A stretch of 30,323 nt of DNA. It comes from a virus. Positions within the stretch are counted from its first letter, which is position 1, and the number at the start of each line of letters is the position of its first letter. The notes beneath the pieces were generated by a model, which was not told where the DNA came from, did not search any database, and saw only the letters and a program-made list of their open reading frames with translations. A program made the position numbers and the translations under genes. The DNA is taken from the IMG/VR virus record IMGVR_UViG_3300023192_002121, positions 1 through 30,323 of that record; one strand, 5' to 3'. Shown here one piece after another: positions 30,267 through 30,323 of this stretch.

Positions 30267-30323
30267 ATGTTTATCACAGTCACCGTAAAAACGATACCAA
30301 GAACCGTATCAAACAGAGTTGAA
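30267..30323 (+). CDS. Partial gene cut by the right edge
   Basis: ATG 30267 preceded by AGGAGATAAAAA opens a frame reading MFITVTVKTIPRTVSNRVE to the window end. Nineteen residues are too few to name a family, but the strong ribosome binding site makes it a likely gene. Confidence 0.6.
   Translation, partial: MFITVTVKTIPRTVSNRVE

Noticed and set aside
1-30323. CRISPR arrays, insertion sequences and ordinary tRNA genes.
   Set aside because: No regularly spaced repeats, transposase motifs or complete tRNA cloverleaf were seen by eye; the only tRNA-like structure is the split one of the tmRNA.

Overview
The window reads as part of the genome of a T4-like tailed phage (myovirus) infecting a marine alphaproteobacterium, most plausibly a SAR11/Pelagibacter-type host; this placement is inference. 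The DNA is very AT-rich and almost gap-free, with many stop/start overlaps of 4 to 40 bases. Recognisable phage-type genes are an NAD-dependent DNA ligase, a DUF3310 protein, a DsbA-like protein, PC4-like and Myb-like DNA-binding proteins, a phage bS21, PurS, an A-type Fe-S carrier and a CGFS glutaredoxin. No virion structural gene is present. The host class is suggested most directly by a circularly permuted (two-piece) tmRNA gene of the alphaproteobacterial type.

Layout. (1) 1-5105, minus strand: a tightly packed block running leftwards: SGNH-type protein, two 2OG-Fe(II) oxygenases, a small unknown, rubredoxin, an Fpg/Nei-type glycosylase without zinc ligands, a frameshifted acyl-adenylating enzyme, a SpeD-like pyruvoyl enzyme, a SET-domain protein and a PP-loop (asparagine-synthase-like) protein cut by the left edge. 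(2) 5124-5789, plus: a second SGNH-type protein, tail-to-tail with (3) 5761-7449, minus: a cassette of small genes ending in a DsbA-like gene and read from a sigma70-like promoter at 7478-7506. (4) 7546-13717, plus, from a divergent promoter: a small coiled-coil protein, three PP-loop paralogues with a thioredoxin-fold-like gene wedged between the second and third, a DegT/StrS aminotransferase, a radical SAM protein and bS21. (5) 13714-14540: a promoter, a WYL_2/SH3-like protein, PurS and the permuted tmRNA. (6) 14559-24944: sugar and tailoring genes (four glycosyltransferase-like proteins, a nucleotide-sugar epimerase, a methyltransferase, three 2OG oxygenases), two small membrane proteins, an IscA/ErpA-like protein and a 458-residue unknown. 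(7) 24934-30323: PC4-like, Myb-like, TauD-like, CGFS glutaredoxin, DUF3310, LigA, a strongly promoted four-repeat DNA-binding protein and two genes at the right edge.

How it may work together. Two themes stand out. The first is a translation-related neighbourhood: phage bS21 and a phage two-piece tmRNA with its own degradation tag lie within about 1 kb. The second is a large tailoring repertoire: four PP-loop ATPases lacking a visible glutaminase domain, six 2OG-Fe(II) oxygenases, an aminotransferase, a radical SAM enzyme, four glycosyltransferases, an epimerase, a methyltransferase and two SGNH proteins. Together these look able to build and decorate an unusual glycan or modified amino sugar, on the virion or on the host surface. 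That interpretation is inference; the individual family calls rest on visible motifs.
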